DNA from: Cornus controversa
Lineage: Eukaryota > Streptophyta > Magnoliopsida > Cornales > Cornaceae
Direction: 5' to 3'
Assembly (NCBI GenBank): GCA_026545225.1
Contig: CM048846.1
Coordinates: 18,154,501 to 18,218,500 of the forward strand
Length of the DNA: 64,000 nucleotides
In this document: positions 9,901 to 21,368 of the stretch, piece after piece
Numbering within the stretch: the first letter of the stretch is position 1
Layout: each line of letters starts with the position of its first letter
Translations under genes and position numbers: made by a program
Notes under the pieces: model-generated
What the model saw: only the letters and a program-made list of their open reading frames with translations
What the model was told of the DNA's origin: nothing
Database searches by the model: none

Positions 9901-10966
9901 TGATTGAATGGTTCTAGTCCATCATGTCATTGATCTAAACCAATCGGGTCATGACACCATCGATATCTTTCATATAATTTTTCACGGAATTAAACACAAA
10001 GGAAAGAGAATCATTCTTTCTCTAGTTCAAATTTTGAGTTCACAAGTAAACTTCAATTTCAAAAATTTACTTTGAGACAAAAATTCACTGATCTCTCTCA
10101 ACAAAGCCTTCAATTCATCTCTCACCGGAAAACTCAGCCTATTCGGGTAATCTCATTAGTCTTTCTCTCTTGCTAAGTTTCTTTAAATTTTGTGTTGATG
10201 GTAACAACTTCTCTGGTTCAAAACCCTAAAACACTAATCACTATGAAAGTCACAGAGATTGTTAATCACCATGCATTTTCCAATAGGGATCTCTCTTCTC
10301 CTTTTGTTAAAATATCTTGATTTTAGGATGATTTGAACTTGTGCCAGATAAATTTTTCCAAAAGGTAAGTGTAAATGTATAATAACAGAAACTGTACAGG
10401 CCCATCAAGTTGGATACAAAAGCATGGGCTTGGCCCAGAAAACAGCCCAGAGAGGCAAAACCAGCTAAAAATATTTAAGCCCCACCATTTTAAAGCAAAT
10501 TAAAACCAACCTTTTTACAATGAAAACAAACTCCAGAAGCTCGGATTAATATGTGTATTAAGCTAAGTTGTTGTAGGTTATTTTTTTTTAGGAAGAGGAC
10601 TTGCATTATTTTTTTGCATGAAAAGTTTGGGTGTTCTTGTACCTTAAATTATAGTCTTAAACACCTTCTTTATTCTCACATATAAGTGATACGAATGTTC
10701 ACTATATTTTCTTCACTCAATGAATGAATTCATACAATGTCTTTAGGATATGTTCGATTGTATAAAATTGACATCTTTTAATTAGAATTGGTGAAATTAA
10801 AAAAAAAATTAGTTAAATTTTCATTTCTTTTAAAACTGTACTAATCTTCATTTCCTTGAAGTTCCCTTGCCTCAAGATTCATGTTTTTTTCCCTAAATCC
10901 TCAAGATTCACGTTTTATGCAAGGGAAACAATTCTTATTGATTTTTACCACTAACATTACCGAATT
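9901..10966. other. Intergenic stretch, nothing recognised
   Basis: AT-rich DNA without a supported ORF, RNA gene or complete repeat. It lies between the fourth segment relic and the TRIM solo LTR. It is 0.5-1.7 kb beyond the 3' end of the MES gene, which is transcribed towards it. Confidence 0.4.
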
Positions 10967-10971
10967 GTTAT

Positions 10972-11221
10972 TGTAGTAACCCTTGTGGACGGGTGTGAGT
11001 GGGTGGGTGAAAAGACAGACACTGGGTTGAGCTATCACACTGACAGGATATAGGGTGCTCAATTCCACATCGTCTGGATTTGAAAAAGGGGATGTGCTTA
11101 TCTATAGTATGTTTTCTTCAAAAGGTATGAGGCCTTTTGAAGTAAAATTCAAAAGTAAAACCGTGCAAGCTCAGGCCCAAAGCGAACAATATCATACCAA
11201 GTATTGGAACGAGATATTACA
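10972..11221 (+). mobile_element. Solo LTR of the TRIM family
   Basis: A 250-bp LTR starting TGTAGTAACCCTTGTG and ending GATATTACA, with exact 5-bp TSD GTTAT (10967-10971 and 11222-11226). It is the same family as the array at 7637-8577 but in the opposite orientation. It lies about 450 bp downstream of the MES stop codon. Confidence 0.88.
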
Positions 11222-11580
11222 GTTATGAGTTTGATAACCATAGATGATTATCAAATTGATTTAAAAGTGAATTTTCTCAACAATTAATTTTTTGAATTCT
11301 TTGCCTTTCATTATGGCTCTTAGGTTGTCTTATTGACACTCTCATCATATTAATGTTTCTATTTTTAAATACTAATTCTTCCCCTAACCTTAGCTAGTTT
11401 GTGTCTACATTTCTCCCAAGTACTGAGATCATTTGTTTCATTGTGACTTTCTGACACTTGAATTTTAACTTGGTTATATCTGTTTCGCAATACAACAGAA
11501 ACAACATAACTGAGAGCACAAGCCAATAAGCACTGATCTGGATATATATATTTCTGCAATACAGTTACATCCGTATATCC

Positions 11581-11586
11581 TTTATT
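11581..11586 (-). terminator. Candidate poly(A) signal of the MES gene
   Basis: AATAAA on the minus strand, about 90 bp past the stop codon at 11675. The position fits a plant 3' UTR; no other support is visible. Confidence 0.4.
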
Positions 11587-11674
11587 TAGTCTTATGAGTT
11601 ATGACTCGTAATGAGTGAAAATCAAAGAAAATACATGATAGAATAGAGAGCTGTTCACTCTCAGCTTTTGGACT

Positions 11675-13644
11675 TCAGTTTACCTTATTATTTAGCTGTG
11701 CATGTAATGTAAAAATATTTTTTAAAATACACAGCCCATATAAGTATATAACACACTTCTTATGCTTCAGGTTTATTAAAGACCTAAGACACATTGAATT
11801 ATATGTATCAGCAATCTCCTGCAAAGTGAGGTAAAGCTCTTTGGGTTTTGAAGTCATGACAACATGGTCAGATCCAGCTATGTACTTCACTTCTTTAGGA
11901 GGGCTATTCTCAATCATATATTTTTGGAAAGGCACTGTTAGGAGTTGATCATCTCCACTTATTATAAATACCCGATTCACCGACCCGAATTTATTCTCTG
12001 TCAGCAGAGGCTTGCTCAAGTCAACCAAGTATAACCCAGTTGGCCTCACCAACGTTTTAGCTAATTCCTGGTCCTGCATGCAAAGATACCTGAATATACA
12101 TACATCAAGAAAAACAAGAGCTAGCTGTTGTTAGGGATTTGTTATTATGATTGCTTGAGATCTAACCTCACCTCTGTTGGGGAGCCATTAAAAACCTTAG
12201 CTACAAGGTATTTTGGGCCAGCGAGTACGGTTACCATCAGATTGTTCACATCATACATAAATTTGGAATCCAAGAAAGAGACTGGCAATGTTATGGTGAA
12301 AAACTGTTCTCCAAAACAAAATCCATAAAAAAAGAAATGTGCTTAGAGAGAAAAAGAATATACACGTCGATATTCAATAATAAACAAAATAGATATAAGA
12401 GTTGGCATGGTTTAACAATTAATTAATCCACTAAAAATTTCTTAAAACAAGTAGTAATTACTCAAAACCCACACATTAGTAACTAAATTCCGGTTTGCAT
12501 ATATTCAAGTCTTTCTCGACGAGAAAGTACTCGGTATCTCGGTGGCACAGACAATGTAGTACCCGCTAATGGTTAGTCTATATTTCCTACTATAAAAAAA
12601 AAAGCCAATATTTATTGGCCTAAATACTATATACTCCATAGATACTCCAAGGTATTTTCGTTGTTCGTGTTAGACAATGTATGAAAATTCTTGTTCAAGA
12701 AGGAATTGTTTTTGGAAATTATATAAACAGAGGTAGGGTTAAAGGGAAAAAGATAGAAACAGGAAAGATATAAGAGATTGGTGAGTGTTGTGAGAAGATG
12801 AGAGATTTTATGAATTGGGAAGATACCAAGAGAGTATGAAAGAGTATGTGTACGCTTGCTTTTAGCGTGTTGTATATTCTCTTTTCAATATAGTGAAATA
12901 TCTTTCCGTTAACGTAGTCCTAACCACGTAAAATATTGTGTTGTGCATGAATGTGTTTGATTGTTATCTTGTGTAGATAAACTTGCACAATCTCAACTGT
13001 GCAGGCACAATATCAATTTTATTTGCTTAACCCTCCCCAAAAAAGAATAATAATTTATAGGAGTAAACTTTGTTGAGCAAAATACAAGTTTAAAATGAAA
13101 CAAAATTTGAGACATAATTAGTTAATGCAATTACGTGCAGAAGAAATAGAGATTTTCTTACTGCTCCTATAAGTGTAACTGGTGGATCTATATAATTGGG
13201 CATCAAGGCAGTTACGAAAACTGCAACGTAGATCTTCTGGGGAAACCACTCCATGGCTAGAGAAATGCCAAAGCCACCAAAACTGTGACCAACTAGGACC
13301 ACTTTCTCCCCATCAGGCAGGGAGGCCATGAAGTCTGTCAATGGTTGCACATACTCATATAAGGAGGCGACCTCATCGACCCGCCTCGGGTCCACCCCGT
13401 TTGCGGCAAGGTCCAAGGCTGTGACACGGTGACCGGCGGTTTTGAGCAGGGGGATAAGCTTGTACCAGGACCATGCTCCAACGTTAAGCCCATGAACTAA
13501 AACAAAGTGCTTGCCACTACCCTCCATTTCATGTTCTATTGCTTGTTTGGGGGTGCCTATCACCCTGGCACGACACTCTAAAATGCATGTTGGGTTAATC
13601 AAGAATATTGCAACTAAGAAGAGGAAGAACGGAATTGAAGGCAT
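11675..13644 (-). CDS. Methylesterase (MES/SABP2-like alpha/beta hydrolase), intact copy B
   Basis: Three exons, all phase 0: 13644-13162, 12303-12172 and 12073-11675, with GTAAGA and GTGAGG donors and CAG acceptors. The spliced protein is about 337 residues. Residues 1-25 are a hydrophobic leader (FFLFLVAIFLI), so secretion or ER entry is plausible. The hydrolase core starts near Met40: oxyanion HG at 51-52, nucleophile elbow GHSFGG at 119-124 (Ser121), acid Asp247 (SGDD) and His275 (GSDH), so the catalytic triad is complete. This family hydrolyses methyl salicylate, methyl jasmonate or methyl-IAA, and relatives include polyneuridine aldehyde esterases and hydroxynitrile lyases; the substrate cannot be told here. 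The usual family end (EIADTYN) is followed by about 40 extra residues, as if the ancestral stop were lost. The start could instead be Met40. Confidence 0.88.
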
Positions 13645-13760
13645 AATGTCAATAAAAAGATGTGCCTTTGTATTTTTAGAGACCTAGATTATATATATCT
13701 ATAATATATATATCTAGGTTTTGAGGAGAATTATTAGATGATATATCCTCCATTTGATTG
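13645..13760 (-). promoter_or_regulatory. MES core promoter region
   Basis: On the minus strand, AT-rich TATA-type runs (plus-strand 13689-13712) lie about 45-70 bp upstream of the start codon. The upstream sequence to 14135 matches copy A. Assignment is by position only. Confidence 0.45.
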
Positions 13761-14144
13761 TTTAGTCCAATCACATATTTCGAACTTAGCCCCCACATGT
13801 TTCTCTCCACATGTTTTTTTTTGTTTTGAGGGTTGAAAGGATAGTGGAAGTAAGATAAGGTTTAATTTGTGTGAGAGTTTTCAGTGGTTACATGAACAGA
13901 GTTGGATAGGACTTCGGCCAATCTACTGGTGTCTGGTTATACAGAGAATTTCAAAACCTTACACTTGGCAATCTCTCTTCCAGATTTCTTTGACTCTCAT
14001 GAAAAAGGGGCCTGACAAGTGATATAAGCCAGGTTTCTTCTCTTACCACACGTGTTAGATTATCGGCTGACTTACAAGACTCGTCAGATTTTCCGATTGC
14101 AATAATGATAAACAAGAATGGAGTGTAGAAGTTGAATGATAACT

Positions 14145-14622
14145 AATGAAGGGCAGATACTTTTTCGGAGGTTTCGTGAGAGTATCCTATAGATGTTCTA
14201 TACCGAAACGGTCAAAATACGATAGGATTGGACACGTATGAGATACTTCGAGAAAGTATTCCTTTTTTTAAATAATTTTTTTATTTTTGAATATGTCATA
14301 ATATGTGGTGAATACTTGGATATACGTGGTGAATACTACTCCGATACGTTTGATTTTTTTTTTTTTTTGATGGTAGCCATATTTCAATATTAAAAAACTT
14401 AGTTAAAATGTGAGACTTAATTTATAATAAATCAAAAGATCTTTAATGTTGAAAATAAAAGATCTTTAAGTTAAAACTTAAAACTTATTTTGTGTTCTAT
14501 TAATTTTTTTATTATATATATATATATATATGTCGTATCCCGTCGTATCCTTATCTTATTTTTTTAGAATTTATCGTATCGCCGTATCCATATCGTGTCG
14601 TATCCGTGTCCATACTTCATAG
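14145..14622. mobile_element. 478-bp insertion with 9-bp TSD, probably Mutator-like MITE
   Basis: Present in copy B, absent in copy A, where the site reads ATGATAACTC at about 889-898. It is flanked by an exact 9-bp duplication ATGATAACT (14136-14144 and 14623-14631). The ends are weakly inverted (AATGAAG and CTTCAT). The sequence is rich in CGTATC/GATACG repeats and has no ORF. A 9-bp TSD points to the Mutator superfamily, but long TIRs are lacking. Confidence 0.7.
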
Positions 14623-15077
14623 ATGATAACTCGTTTATTAAACAAATTCATATTAGTATTAAAATAAATTTTAAATGTATTGACATGGAATAAAATAGTT
14701 GGTGTAGAATAGGTTGTCAACAGACACATTTTTGCGAGACAATTTCAATTTGTACGCACTCTTCCCTTGACAATAATATTTTTCTCGTGAAATTCCTTTC
14801 TTTAGGACTTCAAAATGGCATTTTCAATCTTCAAGACAGTCGAACGGAAGGCCAAACAAATCAACCAACATATTTTTTGAGACAGTTTCGATTAGTACGC
14901 GAAACTTTTCTCTTGACAATAATTTTTTTTTCGAGAATTCCATCGTTCAGAATTTCAAAATGGCCTTTTCAGCCTTCAAGACGGTTGAATATTTTAAAAT
15001 TTTTGTTAGAGATTTAAAAGAATTCGAATTCTTCTGATTAAGTTTCCTTATTTTTTTTTCATAATTTTAGTGTTAGT

Positions 15078-15245
15078 TGTGAGATATAAATTTGTCATTG
15101 GCATATTTCGGTGATCAAAACCTGATTGATTGAGTTGTAATTTTCGGATTATTCTTTGTATCGATCATTGACATCTTCGAGCTAACACTCAAGTGCATGG
15201 AAGCCGACAAATCAGTTAGAACACCATATAGTATAGGTTTGTATG
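15078..15245 (+). mobile_element. Outer Gag-only element: left LTR fragment
   Basis: The first 168 bp of an LTR (TGTGAGATATAAATTTG), preceded by TSD TTAGT (15073-15077). The matching TSD is at 43295-43299 after the right LTR, and copy A holds a single TTAGT (1373-1377). The LTR is cut at GTATG by an inverted family member starting at 15246. Confidence 0.88.
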
Positions 15246-16430
15246 TGTGAGTTGCGCGGTGCGGAAGCGGTTGTGAAAAGTATTTTAGAACCTAGAGGGG
15301 GGTTGAATAGGATCACTTGCTCGTTTGCTTAATTTTTAATTAAATCAATTTTAAGTCCAATTAATCAAATAATTAAAGCAAGCAAATAAATAAAGTGCAA
15401 GTAAAGAAAAGAATGCACTAGGTATACGTGGAAATCCAGGGCGGGAAATACCACGAAGGGAGGCGGCACGCCTCAGGAAACCAATTCACTATGATGAAGC
15501 AAAGTACAACAGACTCTGTCTCAGTCTCACACCCCTCTTCACTCTGTCAAGGATCTGATGCGGAACACCTCAGGTTTATGATTGCGACAACATATCTAAC
15601 TACTGTAGACTTCCGGCTAACGTTACCACCCTTACAGAAAGGTTGCTGGAAGAACCAAAATACTCAGCAAGTATTTTGTTCCCTTCGTAGTGCAATCTGG
15701 TCACCTTTCTTCCTCAGCAAGCAAGCAAGAGAAGAACCTTCAATCCAATGTTCTGATCAGCAAAAAGATTTGAAGTAGTCTCTGAGCAGCTAATCAGAAG
15801 TAGAACACCATCCTAAATATCACTCGTGAAGTATGAATGTGTATTCTTAAAAATATATAGCCCTAATTATACTGTATATACTTTCTCTCTCTAAAATATT
15901 AATTTTTCAGGGCACACTTGTAGAGAAAATATGAATACATATATATAGGCAAGGAAGTTCTAATTCTACTTGGAAAATAAGTTAAATACCAAAATAGAAC
16001 TTTCCTAGAAGTTTCAAACCCAATAGAAATCAGGATTTCCGTCAAAATCTATTTCCTTTTTGGAACAGGCTAAGTGGGACCGGTGCCAAATAAATAGGAC
16101 CGGTGGGACTTTTTGAAAACCTGCAGAAACTAAACTGCCGAGAAAAGTTGGACCGGTCCTAAATATTGGGGACCAGTCCTACTTTGAAAAACCCTAAAAT
16201 TTTCATTTAAACCCTGATTTTTCAAAATAGGCTCGGAACTAAAAAGTACAGAGTGTCCTCACCATACTTACTTGTACTATATGGTGTTCATACTGATTTG
16301 TCGGCTTCCATGCACTTGAGTGTCAGCTCGAAGATGTCGATGATCGATACAAAGAATAAATCAAAAATTACAACTCGATCAATCAAGTTTTGATCACCGA
16401 AATATGCCAATTACAAATTTATATCTCACA
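15246..16430 (-). mobile_element. Inverted Gag-only element: 3' LTR
   Basis: An 1185-bp LTR in reverse orientation, beginning TGTGAGTTGCGCGG and ending TATATCTCACA on the plus strand. It abuts a reversed polypurine tract (ATCTCCCCCTTTGG, from 16431). The element is inserted within the left LTR of the outer copy. The 5' LTR and left part of gag of this inverted copy are gone. Confidence 0.9.
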
Positions 16431-18017
16431 ATCTCCCCCTTTGGCAATTTCGTGACAAAACCACTTAGACGGTCAATAACCTAACCCATTGAAAAAATTA
16501 GATTACAAAGTTACCCAAATACATAGAAATATAGAACTGATCATCAGAAGCTTCACTTGTGTGTTCAAGATGATTATAATAAAAACTCGTTGTACATCTC
16601 TTAAACAACACAACTTGTGAAAAGCTTAATAAAGAAACATAATCATATATATCTCCCCCTTAAAAAAATATCTGATAAATATATCTCCCCCTTTGTCAAA
16701 GAACCTCATCTCATATCCTATGCATATAACAATATCATCTCCCCCTTTTTGAAACAAATTGACAAAGAACTAACAAAGAGATTTAGATAAACAGAGAAAT
16801 CATGAAGCACATAGAAGATAATACTGAAACAAAAATAATCATCATCATTGATCAATTAAATATCCAAAACATATCAGTTGATGGAATAAACAAAACATAA
16901 CAAGATCAAGCATCAAACCTAGACAAAATAGATTTAACTACTCAAAGTCTAGCAAAACATAACTACGCCTATCATCAAGACCTAATCCTCATCATCATCA
17001 TGAGCTCCAAAAACTAGATATCAACCTCTATCAAAAAGATATCCTTGAACATATAACTCCATCTATTGAAATTTGCATCAAAGTCCACAAAAGTATGACC
17101 CAAACATAAGTATGGTATCTATAGAATAAATAAAGTCTAATCAGAGACTTAGCAAACAAATGAACTAGTCTGAATCATCAAAGCATTAAAGCCTAAAAAC
17201 TAGTTATCATCAGTGATGTAGGAGAATAAATGATGTCCATTATCAAGGATACATTGGGTACTCATAAGGCTCGAATCATTATCCTCTATAGGTGGTCTAT
17301 CAAGATTTGTCCTCAAATATTACAAAATAATATCACATGTTAAGATCAAGAATACTAACAATTGTGTCATAACAGTTGTATTCACCTCAATGATAATGAC
17401 AAACACTTTGATTATGAAAGATAAAACATCCAAATATGTTACCCAATTCACATAAGGACTCTTAACCAAGATATTTCAAATCAAAATTCCTTTCGCTTTC
17501 AAAAGCACTCCCCTATCTCTTTTAGACCTAATCATGAAAGTCACAATAAATGGAAGCATAAACAAGATCACAAGCTCCATTAAAGAATTATATCAAATAC
17601 TTGGAGTGCAAGTCTAAAATCCCCAAATTTTAAAGATATTTGTTTGCACAATATCACCCAATTCAACAATCAATCAACCAACAATCTTTAAAAGTAAATC
17701 CCAACCTCCAATAATCAATAATCACAAGAAATATAGAAGAGGAAGAATGTAAGTGAGTTGGAGTATTTTAGAGAGCTTGAGGGTGAGAGTTTAAGAGATA
17801 TGAGTGTGTGCGAGTGTACAAAGACTACCACTTAAAACACTAAGGCACGCGCGCGGATTTCATCAAAACTGGACATCCGCTAAGTGCGACCGGTCCTCGT
17901 ATTTTGGGACCGGTCCAACTTCTCTCGGTTCCTCAGAACCTGCAAAAGTGCGACCGGTGCTCAATAATGGGGACCGGTCCAACTTTGTGAATTATGAAAA
18001 ATTATACTTTGGACCTC
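16431..18017 (-). mobile_element. Inverted Gag-only element: 3' internal region
   Basis: Reverse complement of about 40207-42110. It includes three further reversed purine tracts (near 16655, 16685 and 16738), a degraded second-ORF region (about 17050-17640; the start segment near 17520-17580 matches 40886-40940) and the ACCGGT cluster at 17885-17985. No open reading frame survives. It ends at target site TAATT (18018-18022), where a plus-strand family member inserted. Confidence 0.8.
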
Positions 18018-18022
18018 TAATT

Positions 18023-19219
18023 TGTGACATATAAATTTGTAATTGGCATATTTCGGTGATCAAAACCTGAATGATCGAGTTGTAAGTTTCATGATATTTT
18101 ATGTAACCGATCATCGACATCGTCGAGCTGACACTCAAGTGCATAGAAGCCGACAAATCAGTTAGAACACCATATAGTATAGGTAAGTATGGTGAGGACA
18201 CTCTGCACTTTTTAGTTCCGAGCCTATTTTGAAAAACCAGGGGTTAAATGAAAAGTTTAGGGTTTTTCAAAGTAGGACCGGTCCCCAATATTTAGGACCG
18301 GTCCAACTTTTCTCGGTAAGATGGGTTCTGCAGGTTTTCAAAAAGTCCCACCGGTCCTATTTATTTGGCACCGGTCCAACTTAGTCTATTCCAAATAGGA
18401 AATAAATTTTGACGAAAATTCTGATTCCTATTGGGTTTGAAACTTTTAGGAAAGTTCTATTTTGGTATTTAACTTCTTTTCCAAGTAGAATTAGGACTTC
18501 CTTGCCTATATATATGTATCCATATTTTCTCTACAAAGTCGGTGAAAAAGAAGCCCTGAAATATTAGTTTTAATAGAGAGAAAGTATATACATAATAATT
18601 AGGGTTTATATATTTTTAAGAACATACATCCATACTACACGAGTGATTTTTAGGATGGTGTTCTACTTCTGATTAGCTGCTTAGAGACTGCATCAAATCT
18701 ATTTGCTGATCAGAACATTGGATTGAAGGTTCTTCGCTTGCTTGCATGCTGAGGAAGAAAGGTGACCAGATTGCACTACGAAGGGAACAAAATACTTGCT
18801 GAGTATTTTGGTTCTTCCAGCAACCTTTCTGTAAGGGTGGTGACATTAGCCGGAAGTCTACAGCAGTTGGACGTGTTGTCGCAATCATAAGCCTGAGGTG
18901 TTCCGCATCAGATCCTTGACAGAGTGAAGAGGGGTGTGAGACTGAGACAGAGTCTGTTGTACTTTGCTTCATCATAGTGAATTGGTTCCCTGAGGCGTGC
19001 CGCCTCCCTCCGTGGTTTTTCCCGCCTTGGGTTTCCACGTATATCTGGTGCATTCTTTTCTTTACTTGCACTTTACTTATTTGCTTGCTTTAATTGTTTA
19101 ATTAATTGGACTTAAAATTGAATTAATTAAAAATTAAGCAAACGAGCAAGTGATCCTATTCACCCCCCTCTAGGTTCTAAAATACTTTTCGCAACCGCTT
19201 CCGCACCGCGCAACTCACA
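18023..19219 (+). mobile_element. Complete Gag-only element: 5' LTR
   Basis: A 1197-bp LTR from TGTGACATATAAATTTG to CAACTCACA. It is followed directly by the primer-binding site. The very similar 3' LTR (24569-25734) shares private differences such as TGTGACAT at the start. The antisense 132-codon frame in it (18673-19071) is an LTR feature and not treated as a gene. Confidence 0.92.
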
Positions 19220-19221
19220 AT

Positions 19222-19233
19222 TGGTATCAGAGC
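19222..19233 (+). other. Primer-binding site, initiator Met tRNA
   Basis: TGGTATCAGAGC two bases after the 5' LTR, complementary to the 3' end of plant initiator methionine tRNA as in Copia elements. The outer copy has TGGTATCAAAGC at 36959-36970 (one G-to-A change). Confidence 0.9.
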
Positions 19234-19310
19234 AGTGTTCTCTAATTTGTGAGTAGTTCCTTGCGAAGTATTTTTAAAATCAAAATTTATTTTTGTTTTC
19301 AAAAATTATC

Positions 19311-21368
19311 ATGGAATCTAGTATGAAAGAGGGTGGATCGATTCAGCGAACTCCTTTGTTTGATGGTTCAAATTATACTTTCTGGAAGTCTCGCATGAAA
19401 GCCTTTTTAAATCTCAAGGAGAGAGAGTTTGGATGGCTGTAGAGAATGGCTATAAAATTCCTACCATTACAACTGGAGATGGTGATGCTGTTGTGACTGT
19501 AGAAAAGGATAAGGCAACATGGTCTAAGGCTGAACATGAAGATGCAAATAATAACAACAAGGGTTTATATGCTATATTTAATTCTGTTGTTCCTTCTGAA
19601 TTTGCTAGAATTTCTGCGTGTTCCACTTCGAAAGAAGCATGGAATATTTTACAGGTAACTCATGAGGGTACCACCAAGGTAAGGAGATCTAAGCTACAAA
19701 TGCTTGCCACTAAATTTGAAACAATTAGAATGGATGAAGATGAGATGTTTTCTGATTTTTATTCTAGGCTTAATGATATTGTTCAAAGTAGTGCTAATCT
19801 TGGAGAGAAAATTCCTTCTTTTCAGATTATTAGAAAAATCATGAGATCATTGCCTGATAGGTTCCAAGCTAAGTTGGAAGCCTTAGATGAAAGCAGAGAT
19901 GTAGATTCTATGGAGGTGGCTGAGTTAGTTGGATCAATTCAAACTTTTGAGATGAAATATCCAAAGCTTCAGAAATCAAAAAATTTGGCTTTAAAAACAT
20001 CAAAGACTTCAAAGTCTTCAAGTTTGTCAAATTGTTCAAATTCTTCAAAATCTGAAGTTGAAAAAATTGAAAGGTTTGAATATGATTCAGATAATGATGT
20101 TGCACTCCTTGCTAGAAAATTTAGAAAGATTCTTGAATATGAAAAAGGTAAAAATTTTAGAAAAGGAAATCCTTCTAAATTCCAAAATCAAAGCTCATCA
20201 TCCAAAGGTAAGGAAAGGAAAGAGAAAGAAGAGGACTCTAAGGAAATTGAGGTTACGTGTTGGACATGTGGTGGTAAAGGACACACATCTAATCAATGTC
20301 CAAGTCCTAAGAAAAATAGCTTTAGTGCAAAGAAAATTTCAAACAAGAAAGTTATGAAAGCTATTATTTCTGAGTCTGAATCTTCTAACTCTGATAGTGA
20401 TTCTTCTGTTGAGAATGATTCTTTGGTTTTTGTTGCTTTATTGAATGATGATACTGCTAATGATTCTTCTTCTGATGTAGGTTAAACAGGGATGTACACT
20501 ACTCTCAGTCAAGTAGGGTCTAACGATTCAGAAGTTGAGCAGTCTGATGAAGAACCATGTGAAAGCAAGCTGCCAGAACTTTTTGAGAAATTGCTGGAAG
20601 CTTATAATAAAAAATCTGAGAAGCTGAAGCAAGAAAAATCTGAGAAAGAGACTTTGAAGAAAATGAATGAAGATCAAGTGAAGTTGATTGAAGAAAGTAA
20701 AGCTAAAATTCTGAATCTTCAAGGCAAAGCCAAGTTTCTCGAAAACGAGGTAAATCAAGCTATTTCTGCTAAAGATGTTCTTATTGCTAGAATTAATTTT
20801 CTCGAGCCTGAATTGAAAAAATCACAAGAGAAATTAATTGCTTTTACTTCTGGACAGATTAAGCTTGATAGCATGATTAGTGTTGGTAAGCCTGTAGGAG
20901 ATAAAACTGGATTAGGTTTTGTTGGGTCATCGTCTAAGGGAAAAACTATTTTTGTTAAACCCAAGAATTTGATTGTGTCAGAACCCAAACCTAAGTCTCA
21001 AGTTGAGTCTGTGCATGCTAATGTTGTGTCCAATGTGCTTTATTGTTCTTTTTGTGATAAGAATGGACATAGTCAACACTATTGCTATAAAAAGAGAAGA
21101 CATTCTAATTCTAATTTTATGTGCATAATTCTTTTGCTAAGAATAGGGTTCATGCTAAAAAGCCACATTATTGGAACAAACCCAAAATTCTCAAGGTAAA
21201 AAGAATTCAAATAAAAAGAAGAATGTTTTTGTTTCTCCACAAGTATTTTCTGATAAATTGCATGTTAAAACCATCTGGATGAAAAAGGAAGATTTGGAGA
21301 AGTTTGTGCCTGTTGATACTATGGGATTTATTCCTAATAGGTCTTTGGGTGCAAAACCCCCTAACTAA
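19311..21368 (+). pseudogene. gag of the complete element (three inactivating lesions)
   Basis: Encodes a Copia-type Gag of about 686 residues when compared with the sister copy at 37048-39108. The N-terminus is a UBN2/DUF4219-like domain (LFDGSNYTFWKSRM; then SLPDRFQAKLEAL). Next come a Ser/Lys-rich linker, a CCHC knuckle (CWTCGGKGHTSNQC), an acidic Ser stretch, a coiled coil and a second CCHC knuckle (CSFCDKNGHSQHYC). The lesions are a one-base deletion near 19412, a TAA stop at 20483-20485 (GAA in the sister copy) and a frameshift near 21115. Gag packages element RNA, so this copy cannot supply a full-length protein unless by readthrough and frameshifting. Confidence 0.88.

Larger units (their letters stand above)
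13215..15077. repeat. Segmental duplication, copy B, proximal part
   Basis: Aligns with 1-1377 (MES exon 1, promoter, tandem repeat region) apart from the 478-bp insertion at 14145-14622. It stops at TTAGT (15073-15077), where the retrotransposon nest begins. The match resumes at 43295. Confidence 0.88.

Noticed and set aside
18673..19071. 132-codon antisense frame in the LTR, also open at 25217-25615 and partly at 15428-15778 and 42903-43127
   Set aside because: The copies are recent duplicates of one LTR, so shared openness is not independent evidence. Composition is low-complexity and no domain is recognisable.
20528..20758. Antisense frames across gag regions (also 19908-20105, 37646-37843, 38493-38771)
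   Set aside because: Shadows of the gag coding frame; they follow its codon periodicity.
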